Assembly: GCA_023974075.1 (NCBI GenBank)
Contig: JAMFTG010001323.1
Coordinates: 1-64,000 of the forward strand
Direction: 5' to 3'
DNA from: Chaenocephalus aceratus
Lineage: Eukaryota > Chordata > Actinopteri > Perciformes > Channichthyidae
DNA: 64,000 bases
The first letter of the stretch is position 1; each line of letters starts with the position of its first letter. The position numbers and the translations under genes were made by a program. Positions 19,500-30,593 of this stretch are shown here, piece after piece. Below the pieces are notes generated by a model. It saw only the letters and a list, made by a program, of their open reading frames with translations. It was not told the origin of the DNA and did no database searches.

Positions 19500-20204
19500 A
19501 GCAGTATGGAGCTATTTCAGGGTCATGAGCTTTGACCATTCAAAAAAATAAATTGTATTTGAAAGTCCAAGTTTTCATCCTGAACTTTGAAAAATACAAT
19601 GTTGTATTCAAAACAAAAAAAAGTATTTGACATTTTTTTTCAGGTTGAATATTATTTTTGATTCAGTTCAGCAATTGTTTTGAATAAAATATGTATTTTC
19701 CTATTTCACTTGTATACATATTTTGATATTTGAATACTTGTTTTTTTCAGTTTCAGATTTTACGTCTTCAGATTCAAAACAATTATTTTTTCAGTTTCAA
19801 ATCTTTTTGTTTCAGGTTTCAATAATTTGTTCGCCTTCATATCGTTTTTCACTTTCAGATCTTTTTTTCGCTTTCAGACTTTTGGCCCTGATATTGCTTC
19901 GGGGGGCGGGGCTTACCAAAGAGTAGTTTGGCACCCTGAGTGACAGGCCTCCCTCTGATGCCTTCATCGATGTTAGGTAGCGCAAGAAATACAACTACAC
20001 ACTTTCTATACACAATACTCCTGTTGGTGGTAAACAAAACTGATACCAGCGTCAAAGTTCCGTTAAGCAATGTTGGCAAACATTGCGGTATAAGAGCAAT
20101 AAACTGTGCTAGAATGTGAAATTACGTATCCGCAATGAAGCATTGTCCTTCCCCACTTCCACGTAGCTCCGTGAACGCAGCATAGTATTGGCTTAGCTTT
20201 TGCG
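19500..20204. other. Spacer between ehmt1 and the integrase-like gene
   Basis: TTTCAGATT-type low-complexity sequence (19540-19870) then ordinary unique sequence. No gene seen. Confidence 0.45.
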
Positions 20205-20252
20205 ATGGCTTCAGGTCCACCTGCTGGCTCCATGGCTGGCACCAGCGCACAG
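20205..20252 (+). CDS. Integrase-like gene exon 1
   Basis: Sixteen codons, MASGPPAGSMAGTSAQ, ending at donor GTAAGA. Exact fit to phase 0 of the next exon (EQLKRDF after TTCTAG). Confidence 0.55.
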
Positions 20253-20757
20253 GTAAGAAATATTAACTTTTCATTCATGCTCTTAGAAGTTATCTAAGAG
20301 CATGATAATAATAATATTATAGCGACATACATAAAAGGAAGGCAGGCCTTTTGAGGTGGGGAATGAATGAATGAACTGCATGGCATTGAGGCTACTAGTG
20401 TATGCTATTAGCTATAGTCAGTGCATGTGAATGTCCCTTATGTTGATAGAGTCCAGCTCACGTGTTTCTCAATCTGTTTTTGCCAGAGAGGCGACCGTAA
20501 TTGATCTGTGGCTGCAGCAGCACACACTTTAATAACCGTGCTCACACAGCACCTCTCTTTAAATGATTATTTAAAAATGATTGGTAATAACTTACATTAT
20601 GTTTTGATTTTATCACCTATTTATAGTTTGTTTACAAAGCATAATTGTTGCAGTCATTTTCTTTGCACATGTCCTTAACGATAGTTGTCATGCTGTTTAT
20701 TATTTGAACATGAACTAATCCAGTGCAATATGGTAAATTGATGTTTGTCAATTCTAG

Positions 20758-21412
20758 GAGCAACTGAAAAGGGACTTTCTTCAGAGACTACTGACTAGAA
20801 TGTCCCAGATCACGCAAAGACTGCCCTTAGATGTTGACTATTTGCAGTTTGCAGTGGACCAGGAGATGGCTCTTGTTAGGTCGCTATCAGGCCAGGTTGA
20901 TACGCCACAGGATGTCATCAATGCTTTGACTGAGCTGTCAAGGCTTGTCAATATTGAAGACATCTCTAATCAGACCGCTATCAGGTGCCAGTAATGCAAG
21001 GAGAAACGGGACGACCAAAAGATGTTCTGTCCTCAGCAACTACAAGGCTTAATAGAAGACTTGTCCCTACCAGTGTCGGCCACAGCAACACTTCTGGGTG
21101 TATCTGAGAAGACAGTCAAAAGGCGCATGCATGAAAATGGCCTTTCCATAAAGCGGTCCTACAGTACCCTAACTGATGATGAACTGGACCATTTGGTTCG
21201 GCCAGTGAAGGCCAGGACACCACATGTAGGATATGGAATGAAGAAAGGAATCCTGAAGGCCATGGGTCACCGTGTGCAATGGAAGAGAGTGTCTTCGTCA
21301 CTGCATCGTGTTGATTCTGTGGGTGTACTCACAGAATGGAGAGGATGGGGTGTGTTGCAAGAAGGACACATTCTGTTCAGGGTCACATGGGCACAAATCA
21401 TACACTCATCAG
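20758..21412 (+). pseudogene. Integrase-like gene exon 2: coiled N-terminal domain, HTH and first catalytic block
   Basis: First 79 codons open (to IRCQ, stop 20994). A second frame from 21022 gives MFCPQQLQGLIEDLSLPVSA, TATLLGVSEKTVKRRM (HTH) and DDELDHLVRPVKARTPHVGY. After a frameshift near 21335 the remaining reading is MERMGCVARRTHSVQGHMGT, NHTLIR up to donor CAG|GTACGC. The family has an HIDTNHKLIR here, so the first catalytic Asp is lost. Confidence 0.65.
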
Positions 21413-21965
21413 GTACGCCACACATTTTATGTTTACATGCTATGTACAATAAAGGATAATAGAGTACAAATTAAAAACGTTATGTTTTAAAATGCCCTGT
21501 CACTTTGTTGTAACACAGTTGTTTGCATAATAGATAACAGACACTAAAATTGATGTTGTGTTGTTTTTCAAAGATATGGTCTTGTTATTTTTGGAGGGAT
21601 CGATGGCTTCTCACGGAAGGCCATTTTGTTTTCACAAATAACGATTGTTTATAAGTCAGATCATGACAGTTATTGGTTAGTAACGAAACCTGATGCATGA
21701 TTTACAGGTCCTTTCAAAGGATCTATATTTTTAGTTTGTATCCATCTGAAACCTTGTAGCAAGAATGTCTGGTCTTGGTTTTTAAACACATTTAGAGATC
21801 TGCTTTTATTTATTCTGCTTAATCCTTTTCTCTGCTGCAGATCATGCACCTGGTGCTGCCACTAATAATAAAGCATTCACTTCACTTGACTTCTTCTTAG
21901 AGGGTGTGCAAAAGTATGGCTTTCCATTAAGGTATCTTAATCTTATCTTAATTGTTATCTTATCT

Positions 21966-22936
21966 TAACAATTTCACCAGGAGACTATGCTCCAGTTCAA
22001 ACACTGAGTAAGTGCATTGAACAAATCAATGACTGGATGTGTCAGAACTTTCTCCAATTAAACAAAGATAAAACTGAGGTAATGGTTTTTGGAGCCAAGG
22101 CAGAACGTTTAAAAGTTAGCGCTGAGCTTCAGTCTGCAATGTTCAAAACAACAGATAAAGCCAGAAATCTAGGTGTAGTCATGGACTCTGACCTGAGTTT
22201 CAACAGTCACATTAAAACAGTTACTAAATCAGCCTACTATCACCTAAAGAACATATCTAGGATTAAAAGACTAATGTCACAGCAGGATTTGGAAAAACTT
22301 GTCCATGCTTTTATCTTCAGTAGACTCGACTACTGCAATGGTGTCTTCACAGGTCTCACTAAAACATCTATTAGGAAAGCTGCAGCTGATTCAGAACGCC
22401 GCTGCTCGAGTCCACACTAACACTAAGAAAGTGGATCACATCACTCCTGTTCTGAAGTCTTCACACTGGCTTCCTGTGTGTCAAAGAATAGATTTCAAAA
22501 TACTGCTGCTGGTTTATAAAGCACTGAATGGTTTAGGCCCAAAATACATTTCTGACCTCCTGCTAAATGATGAACCATCCAGATCTCTCAGGTCTTCAGG
22601 GACTGGTCAGCTTTCTGTCCCCAGAGTCAGAACTAAACATGGAGAAGCAGCGTTCAGTTATTATGCTCCAAGTATCTGGAACAAACTCCCAGAAACCTGC
22701 AGGTCCGCTGCAACTCTGACTACTTTTAAATCCAGCAAGAAGACTTATCTTTTTGTCGCTGCTTTTAATTGAACTATTCACATCTTAAACTGCACTGTAA
22801 CTTTTATCCATGTACTTTTTCTTTTAATGTTTATTTTAGCTTTTCTTTTTTAATGCTTAATGTCTTTCATTTTTTGTAAAGCACTTTGAATTGCCTTGCG
22901 TTGAAAAGTGCTATATAAATAAACTTGCCTTGCCTA
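21966..22936 (+). mobile_element. L2-like LINE 3' fragment inside an intron of the integrase-like gene
   Basis: Very similar to the complement of 14697-15680. It begins at ACAATTTCACCAGGAGACTA and ends GTGCTATATAAATAAACTTGCCTTGCC (spanning 22910-22936). It lies between donor 21932 and acceptor 23371, so it did not break an exon. Confidence 0.85.
22037..22770 (+). pseudogene. Reverse transcriptase C-terminal remnant (second L2-like copy)
   Basis: [53 protein letters not shown], then a frameshift near 22370, then [20 protein letters not shown] and [20 protein letters not shown]. Here the C-terminus is intact, unlike the minus-strand copy. No catalytic palm is present. Confidence 0.82.
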
Positions 22937-23570
22937 AGGTAAGGCCAACATTAGGTGTGGCTCCCGGTGGTACTCTTTAGTCATGTGGGCCTTATCTGTC
23001 AATAAAAGATGCATAATGGTTTGTATAACACTTACAATGATCAATGTTTTGATCGCTGAAATGACCCGAGAAGTATACACAACTGAGTCAGGAAGTAACT
23101 CTGAGTGAAACCAACCTCAATCTGTCCAAAGCCCTATTGATGATAACATATATCGTATAGAATACTTGATGACTAAGTCACCTTCTGTCTCCAAACAAAC
23201 CATGTTTAGGATTATTTGCATTATACCATTACATATTCATTTTTGACCTGTCTTTAAAAAACGATAATAAAAATAACTTGCCTATTTTCTTCTACATTAA
23301 GAAATCTTAAAAATGCCATGTCATAACTTTTTGTAATGTTTTATTTCATGTGTGTGATTCATGTTTTTAAGAGTAAGAGCCGACCAAGGAGTGGAACATG
23401 TTCACTATAAGGGGCTGTGGAAGGGGAAGCGTCCTGTCAGGGGAAGTGTGCACAATCAAAGGTACATTCTTTGAAGTAACGTCAAACAATGACAAACACA
23501 AAGCCGCCATTTGTGAATATACTGTGCTTTGTCCAATTTGAGTGCAATTTGATTACTTTTATTTGAACAG

Positions 23571-23934
23571 AATCGAACGTTTGTGGCGAGATGTTTGGAC
23601 GGCTGTTTCAAACGTGCACTACGAGGTTCTTCACAGCCTCGAGGATGAGGGTGTTCTAGATCCTTCTGATAGCATCCACATGTTCTGTGCCCAGCATGTA
23701 TTTCTTCCGCGTCTTCAGAGGGATCTCAATGTCTTCAGGATGGGTTGGGGTAATCAGCCTCTAAGGACAGAGCGAAATGTGTCCCCACACCAACTGCGGC
23801 CAATGGGACTCCTCCAGACCTCGCAGAGCTACTCATTACATGTTTATTTCAAGCAAAATTGTATCAACATCATTTTGGCCAGTGTTCTCAAACTATTTCA
23901 ACTCAAATATATTAGACCAAAGTATTGTGCTTAA
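23571..23934 (+). pseudogene. Integrase-like gene exon 6: third catalytic block
   Basis: IERLWRDVWTAVSNVHYEVL, HSLEDEGVLDPSDSIHMFCA, QHVFLPRLQRDLNVFRMGWG, LRTERNVSPHQLRPMGLLQT. The Glu in (HNQR)IERLWRD is the third acidic catalytic residue of the family. The exon probably ends near 23830; the open frame beyond is not conserved in the family. Confidence 0.7.
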
Positions 23935-24337
23935 AACAGCTTAACAAAATTAAAGGAACTCCATTAAACTTATATTATGAAAGAAATGGACATTGCCACT
24001 GATGTTCGCCGTTCATTACATTAGTATTGAACCTTTGGGCTAGGAACAAATTATATTTGTCATGTTTCAATGGAATTTACAATCACTAGCATCAAATAAA
24101 TGAAAGAGATATTTTTCTTTAAAATTGCATAAAACTTGCTTACTAGTGTAAAATGCAAAGCATGGGACTGCACTTGAAATGCATTTTGTAAGACCTCAAA
24201 ATCACCTCTTTTGATAGGTGTACCGTTGAAAAGGCAAAAAAGTGTTTCATTTTTTCTTTACATTCTCTAGTGTTTGTGGTGCTTACAGTTATTCTTGGTC
24301 CCCTAAACCCCATGACTGATATCTAACTTGTATCAAG

Positions 24338-24547
24338 GAAATGGAGGATGCAGATCTTGATTTCAACACTGCCAGTGAGCCAGGTGAGACCAGTCCTGGA
24401 GTGATTCTTCCACATGTTCAAAGTCCCCTCAGTGAGCAGGATATGGCAGGACTGTTGGCCAATATTGATGTTACAAGACCATCTGGGTCCTACGGCCGAG
24501 ACATGTATTTAGCTGTATTGAACCATGTACTAAATCATGCATCCTAA
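24338..24547 (+). CDS. Integrase-like gene last exon
   Basis: After acceptor ATCAAG: EMEDADLDFNTASEPGETSP, PLSEQDMAGLLANIDVTRPS, YGRDMYLAVLNHVLNHAS and stop. Similar acidic tails with LS..QM..L...VDPL..S..YG close these fish proteins. Confidence 0.55.
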   Translation, partial: EMEDADLDFNTASEPGETSPGVILPHVQSPLSEQDMAGLLANIDVTRPSGSYGRDMYLAVLNHVLNHAS

Positions 24548-24687
24548 ATGCAAACATGTTTCAAGGGTTTAACCATTTAGACATCAACACCTTTACACCC
24601 TTAACATTTTATTATATTCCATATCACAGTTCTGGGTAGCAACATGTTACATCAATGTGTTTGTTTTCTTTAAGAACTGTTTAACCG

Positions 24688-24855
24688 AGTGGTGCAGTGA
24701 TGACGTATTTGTGTAGTTCGACGCGGAAGTAAGCTGCAAGGGTTCCCTCGACAAAAAGCAATGGGATATCCTACAGTGTGGAGAAATCCCACTGCTTTTT
24801 TGTTGTTGTTTCTTTTCCGGGTCAGCCTACAAAAACACGTCATCACTACACCACT
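24688..24855. mobile_element. Fold-back MITE of about 168 bp
   Basis: Ends AGTGGTGCAGTGATGACGTA and the complement of GTGGTGTAGTGATGACG are inverted over about 29 bp; a second inner pair AAAAAGCAATGGGAT / ATCCCACTGCTTTTT closes the hairpin. It sits between two converging genes. Confidence 0.78.
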
Positions 24856-24971
24856 CTATTGCTGCCATTACATTTTTTTTAAGATTACTTGACTGGAAGC
24901 AGTCAATGCTAAACCTTTAACACTTAAACAGTAAGGTTAACTTGGAACGGAGGTCATTAATGGTTACCTTA

Positions 24972-25276
24972 CTACACATTGCTAAATTCTTGGCCTAATT
25001 GAAACGCTTCAGTCAGGATGTCTTTGAATGTGTCATAGGGCCTCATATGTCTCACAGGCAAGGTGATGGTCTTGGCACATGCTGTCACAACAGGGTAACA
25101 GACACTGTGATGCCCAAAGTCTGCACTGCAGTCATGATTGAATTGGATCACAACTGCAAAGTCCTTCTTCTCTGAGGGAAGAAGTGGGACGTGACCCTGA
25201 CCTGTGATCCACTGCAGAAACGTTGCAGGTGTGATGGGATGGAGGCCATCTTTATCTACGTGCCCATGATCTTCAG
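24972..25276 (-). CDS. HECT-domain C-lobe exon (G2E3-like), last exon
   Basis: After acceptor CCTCATAG: EDHGHVDKDGLHPITPATFL, QWITGQGHVPLLPSEKKDFA, VVIQFNHDC, CYPVVTACAKTITLPVRHMR, PYDTFKDILTEAFQLGQEFS, NV stop. FLQWITGQ and TACAKTITLP align with the C-lobe of HECT E3 ligases (FLRFVTG and the TCFN-LP catalytic cysteine box). HECT proteins of this type occur in many copies in fish. Upstream exons should be to the right but I could not identify them. Converges on the integrase-like gene, with 425 bp between stop codons. Confidence 0.65.
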
Positions 25277-25404
25277 CTATGAGGAAAATAAACAAAAAAC
25301 GTTATGACAGTTTAAAGTGTAGTTTTCCTTTAGTGCAAGTGAATTGTACTGAGGTATTAACCACAGAACGTCTGATCCAAAAAAGGTAATCAAGTTTGTG
25401 TAAT

Positions 25405-25860
25405 TCAGGATTCCTACAACATCTTAAATATTAAATTCAAGGACATTTTAATGTTTTTCCAAGCCCAATGCCTTCAAATTTAAAAACCCAACTTTTGTAA
25501 TTTAAAACAACTTACATTTAAATCTTCATTAGAAGTAAATCAACAACTTTATTCCTTCATATAGGAAGTCCTGAATGAAGTTCATCATCCCCAGCTCAAC
25601 CTGATGCCTGGTAGTCCCTTTTGCAGGGTTCGTACGGTCATTGAAAACCTGGAAAAGTCATGGAAATTCAAAATGCAAATTCCAGGCCCTGGAAAGTTAG
25701 GGGAAACAATATTTTCCCAAAGTTTTGGAAAAGTCATGGAAATTTAACTAAAGTTGCGTCAAATATAATTGACATTTAATCTAATCGCCGAAATAATCTG
25801 CGGTCGCGAGCTGTTATGTGCCATCATGACCGCGCATGGTGTTATTTTTTTAATTTACAC
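25405..25860. mobile_element. Two hAT-type MITE fragments
   Basis: CAGGATTCCTACAACATCTT (25408) and CAGGGTTCGTACGGTCATTG (25625) with GGAAAAGTCATGGAAAT are typical ends of small hAT-like fish elements. The opposite ends were not found. Confidence 0.5.
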
Positions 25861-26195
25861 TGACAAAAATATAAATGCAAACACTTTTGTTTTTGCTCCC
25901 ATTTTTCATGAGATGAACTCAAAGATCTAAAACATTTTCTAAATACACAAAATAACCATTTCTCTCAAATATTGTTCACAAATCTGAAAAAATGTGTGAT
26001 AGTGAGCACTTCTCCTTTGCCGAGATAATCCATCCCCACCTCACAGGTGTGGCATATCAAGATGCTGATTGGACAGCCTGATTATTGCACAGGTGTGCCT
26101 TAGGCTGGCCACAATAAAAGGCCACTCTGAAATGTTCAGTTTTATCACACAGCACAATGCCACAGATGTCACAAGTTTTGAGGGAGCGTGCAATT
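25860..26195. mobile_element. Tc1/mariner-like fragment, 5' end only
   Basis: TGACAAAAATATAAATGCAA then CACTTTTGTTTTTGCTCCCA and the downstream untranslated stretch of a widespread fish Tc1-like element; it breaks off after GAGGGAGCGTGCAAT. No transposase remains. Confidence 0.65.
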
Positions 26196-26199
26196 TTTA

Positions 26200-27180
26200 T
26201 GTGTTATATTTGATTAAAAAAATATTAAGAGTACATACTTTCATAGGGGAAAGTATAAATATAGAAATACAGAATATGAAAATCAAGAAGATACTATAAG
26301 TGAATCTCTACAATAAACAGTATAGTGCAGGATGTACACAGATATTAATAGGAGGAGGTGCAAAACAGAAAAACGGATTAACCTTTATTTAAACATTAAA
26401 TAACAGATTAAGGTCTTTGGGGGTATCTATCTACAGATAAATATTAAGCCTGACAAAGTACTTAACGTCTAATATATTGCTTTCCTGCAATGTTAACTAT
26501 GTTGAAGCACTTATTTTAAACTGATATTATACACATTAATTATACTCTTATGTATGTAGATAGAATAAGAAATGTGCAGAATATGACAGTTTAATGGTGG
26601 AGGTATACACTATTGATAGGATGTCTTGTAATGCCACTGTTGACCCAAGTTTTTCATTCATTGCATAAACTACACCGTAGTTGTGTATATGATATGTCAA
26701 TAAACCTTGAAAATCTTGAAATCTTGAAAGGGATGTGCAAAATAGCCATAATATATAGTCTTTAATTAACTATTAGTAGAGAATAACGAGTAATGAATAT
26801 ACTTTATTACTTGTTTCCATTCATGTCAATTGCAGATACATGTTTAGTCTTCTCAAGCACCAACTATCCAAATATCTCTCCTGATTGTTGGCACTTGACA
26901 ATCACCTTACCTGAATTTTACTCAGGTGTGTTTTAGAGTATGAGGTGAGGCCCCGATTAATTTATTCCGGTAAATTACTCTGACCTCACTAATTGACCCG
27001 ACCGAAGTTACTGAGTCTATGTAAGTTTACTGCTTGGCTCAGATCCACCAAACGTCAGCAAGATCTCACCTCTACCTAACTCCTGAAGAACCAGGTTCAA
27101 TGAACTGCTGTTTCTATTCAGACAACTCTTTTTAATCTGTTTAAGCGATCCCGAAGGATTTTGGTATCAGTAAATACCTA
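26200..27180. other. AT-rich intergenic sequence, nothing recognised
   Basis: No reading frame, RNA or repeat boundary I can support. Confidence 0.4.
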
Positions 27181-28130
27181 AACATGTGTGTTGTGGCAGG
27201 GTGCAATCTTACCTTTGAAGCAGGAGAGGAGAGCACAGGTGTCCTTTAAGTTGTCCCAGTCCAAAAGGTGGGATCAGTTTATTTGAAGAAAAAATAGGTC
27301 CAAACTAATACAGGGTTTTTACCTTTTAACACATTACAACATTATAATTATACTAAACAACACACAAAAATGATGCTGTGATCATGTTCACATATGAAAC
27401 TTTAATTCACAGTCTTACATTTATTACCAAAATGTTTCCCTTTACCTGCCTATTTTAGTTGTGACATTCTCTCATAAGACTGGTGATAATAAAAGCCCAT
27501 CAAAATCCCGCAAAAACTGATTCGGAGGTTATTTCCTCACGTGGCGGGTGTCACTAAACCATCAAAAACCTCTTCCATAAAATCATTCCATGCAGCATTC
27601 AAATCAATTCACTCAGCATTCAAAGCAATTCCCTCAATCATTCAAAGCAATTCCCTCATCATTCCAACCAAGAAATGCAAGAGATATTCACCCAGTTTGA
27701 GAGAACCTTACCGAGAGCTATTAACCCAGCTCTGAAAGGACAGAGCTTACCGGGAGAGAGTATACCAGGGGTTTCCCCCCCTCTCCCCGACGAAATCCAA
27801 AAAAGCCAGTCTTTTTATGCTCAAAAAACTGGATAGAAAACCCACAAACACCTCCTCTATACCCAACCAACATATTCTATTGGCTCTGGCATAAGACACA
27901 CCTTCCCAAGTTTGTGTAAAACAAAACATGACTAGACATATTCTATGACTATGACATAACCACCCTTTTGAGGCCTCAATGTGTTTCTCCTTAAGTCAGG
28001 AGCCCCCCTCCCTGCTGTGAGAGGAGAGGAAAGAACCTGCCCTACTCTCTTATCAGAGAGCAGGGCATAAATCATTTTTAGGCCTTACACTCAACTAAAA
28101 CAAACCACTTTGTTTTGTTTATGCTGTAAA
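27181..28130. other. Unclassified repeat-like block
   Basis: Contains short direct repeats (TTCAAAGCAATTCCCTCA at 27615-27660) and the minus-strand phrase LLDWDNLKDTCALLSC ending at a GTAAGA donor near 27212, which may be a stray exon or chance. Possibly part of an old retroelement; not assigned. Confidence 0.3.
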
Positions 28131-28499
28131 TAAAGAAAAACCTAAAATATGAAGCATTTTCATTGTGGGTTATACAAGAATATAATTGATTATATTTAAT
28201 TATAACTAACTTTCGTTTTAAGTATTCATCATACTATGAAGTTCTCAACAGGTGTAACTAAAGTCTGATTTAAGGGTTGTTTATATTTCACATAATTAAT
28301 CAGAATCTGCAAAGTAACTCAAATAAATGCAGTGGAGTAAAAATACCAGGTTAACCTCTGAACTGTCGTGGAGTAGAATTACAAAGTAGCAATGAGCTGT
28401 CATGTGGGTATATATTAATGCTGCGCATTATGGACACAAGCGATGTTCACCCATTTATTAATGATATGTTTTACATTTGATAACACCAATGTGTTTAAT

Positions 28500-28760
28500 A
28501 CTGGCAACTTCTAATTGTGGGGAAAACGAAAACGTTCAGTAGAGACGTCCCATAGAACATTTTGCGAAACACAATAGCCAGCATGTGTAGTTCTGGAGGG
28601 GCGTTCGATTCCAGTTTTGGATAGTCTGGCGTGGTTTCGTTCCATTTCACACAGCTGTTTGACGCTCTGCGTAACCTTACGGGACTGTAGTCCTAAACGA
28701 TAGCTGGGGATTATGGGTAGTGTAGTGTCTTCGGCCATCCTAAACTCAGAAATGTTGACA
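28500..28760. promoter_or_regulatory. Promoter-like patch with ZNF143/Staf-type motif
   Basis: CpG-containing stretch with GGGACTGTAGTCC and GGATTATGGGTAGTGTAGTG, near the ACTACAA-TCCC type of ZNF143/Staf sites used at TATA-less vertebrate promoters. It may serve the HECT gene on the minus strand. The same motif class occurs in transposons, so this is weak. Confidence 0.3.
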
Positions 28761-29159
28761 ATCGCAATGATGCTCGAAATGTACCTTATAGGCCTACGTC
28801 TGTTTCCGGTTATTTTTATTTTGAAATTCAGTTCCTGATGGACACCAAAAAAGCCCGAGATATGGAATTAAACCAATAAATAAAAGCAAGGATAATTGTG
28901 TGTTATTGGTGAGTAAATAACTGTGTTATTTTGAAAAGAATAACAAATTAGAAGGAAAAAAGATTTTAAAAATACAGATTTCAGTATCCTGAGGCTCTGA
29001 GCCCCCTTTATTTTCCTCACAGACGGCAACAAAAGTCCGAAAATTATACGATTTAAAATAAAAGCAATAATTGTGGCTTGATATTGAGTAAGAACATGTT
29101 TTTATGAACCACACAGCTTCCGGTCTCCCACGACCCGACTGGAGAAAAAGACGTGCTGC

Positions 29160-29500
29160 AGGCAGTAGAAATACATTGCTTTTAAAATCGTGCTGGGCAA
29201 CACGAAAAAAAGGGGCAAATCGTGTTGGTGAACACGAATCAATAGATTAAAAGTTGTGTTGGTGAACACGAAATGCCGTGAGACTGGGTTGTCTGGTGAT
29301 GTAATGGCGCGTTTCCAGTGCAGCGCGGAGCTCGCTATGCTGCGTTCAGACCGGACGCGATGCGAATATTCGCTTCGCTCTAAACGCTCTTATCGCATCG
29401 CTCTAGTCGCTCGAGTTTCACCGCGGCTGCCAGCTGTGTTTTACTCGCATCACTCAAACAAGATGCGCTCGGGAGCTACAACTACAACAACATGAACATG
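29160..29500. repeat. Repeat block: GTGTTGGTGAACACGA units followed by a Harbinger-like end
   Basis: The phrase GTGTTGGTGAACACGAA recurs at about 29223 and 29255 with a variant at 29190. TGCTGCGTTCAGACCGGACG at 29338 resembles the outer end of fish Harbinger MITEs. Its partner end is not seen. Confidence 0.45.
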
Positions 29501-30590
29501 TTTTACCGTGATTAAATTGTAATACACGTTTCTAAATGATGCCGACGTAACAACATACTGATACCGTTTAGTACAAACCATGAATTAATGCTTTGAGTCT
29601 GCAGACAGACGGCAGGGAAACACCTTTTAGAATGCTTGTTTTCTAAATGGAGATTGGCTAAGCTAACGCTATATATGCTCCGACCGTCCACACTCACAAC
29701 AACGGCCTATACAGACATAAATAAACCAGCGACTGTATTCTCCATGACACAGGCAGTCTGTGGTTTGTACTTGTTTAACTTTTGTCTAGTTTCTGAACAG
29801 ATCGTATCTGTCCCCGGCTGTTTGAAGAGCAAGCATGGGAAACAAAAGACAGCATTTACCTGTTTGCATCGTTTGCATCCAGCTAGCCATGCCTTTCTGG
29901 TGTACCAGCTACGTGAGAAGCCTCGTTGATACGTTTAGTCTTTTTCACGAGCTTGCTGTGATATATACAAATCGGGTTGGTCCGGTCCAAGGTCTTTAAG
30001 TATCAATTTATCTCCCAAACTTCTCCTTTTGAAAGGATTGGAGAGTAGCTCTTGCACGGAATTGGGTGCGGACCGAGGTCCGCCGACTCCACCTGCACAC
30101 CATTCTCATCCAACTACTGCGTCACCTTGGTCACTCACGAGTCTAAACAACAACTCACGTAAGCAACATGGGCTCCAACGTGGGCTCCAACGTGGGCTCC
30201 AACGTGAGCGCCCTCGTGACCAAAATATTTAACGGCGCTGATTGGCTGAAATTATGTTTCGGCGGCACAGTTTACTATTGAGACTTTTGCAACGTGCTGG
30301 TTGCTGCTGTTTCGCTCGGGGGCTCTGCCCGGTAATGATAAACTAATGCCACGGGCAAGGCCAGGCAGGAAACAGGTGACTTATCAGTAACTTTACACAT
30401 CGTAACACAATTTTGAACGATATTTTATTGCATATTATACATTTTAGTGATACCAATTGTATGATATTTACCTTGTTCATTAAAAATAAAAAATTAAAAT
30501 ATATATATATGGACAGATTTGACGGTCAAATGGACTGTCAGTTTATGCAAATAGACACTCGAATTAAAACAGTTTAATATATTTTTAAGA
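29500..30590. other. Intergenic sequence with a triplicated 14-mer
   Basis: At 30168-30205 GGGCTCCAACGT is present three times in tandem. Several CpGs around 29.3-30.4 kb. No gene recognised. Confidence 0.4.
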
Positions 30591-30593
30591 CTC

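Larger units (their letters stand above)
20205..24547 (+). pseudogene. Decayed multi-exon integrase-core (DDE) gene of a fish repeat family
   Basis: Exon-like blocks with matching phases: 20205-20252, 20758-21412, 21574-about 21630, 21841-21931, 23372-23461, 23571-about 23830, 24338-24547. In order: MASGPPAGSMAGTSAQ; EQLKRDFLQRLLTRMSQITQ; an HTH-like LGVSEKTVKRRMHENGLSI; LHRVDSVGVLT; YGLVIFGGIDGFSRKAI; NNKAFTSLDFFLEGVQKYGF; VRADQGVE; IERLWRDVW; HVFLPRLQRDLN; and a tail LSEQDMAGLLANIDV. This is the layout of the retroviral-type integrase-core proteins that occur in many copies in fish genomes, possibly IS3EU- or Ginger-type transposases. Lesions: a stop and frameshift near 20993, a frameshift near 21335, the expected HID of the first catalytic block reads HMG, and a frameshift near 23440. 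The last intron-phase logic is intact, so it decayed recently or is read with sequencing errors. Confidence 0.7.

Noticed and set aside
29700..30340. Possible tRNA-like or small RNA gene in the CpG-bearing stretch
   Set aside because: I could not form a cloverleaf or find A/B boxes with a terminator; nothing supportable.
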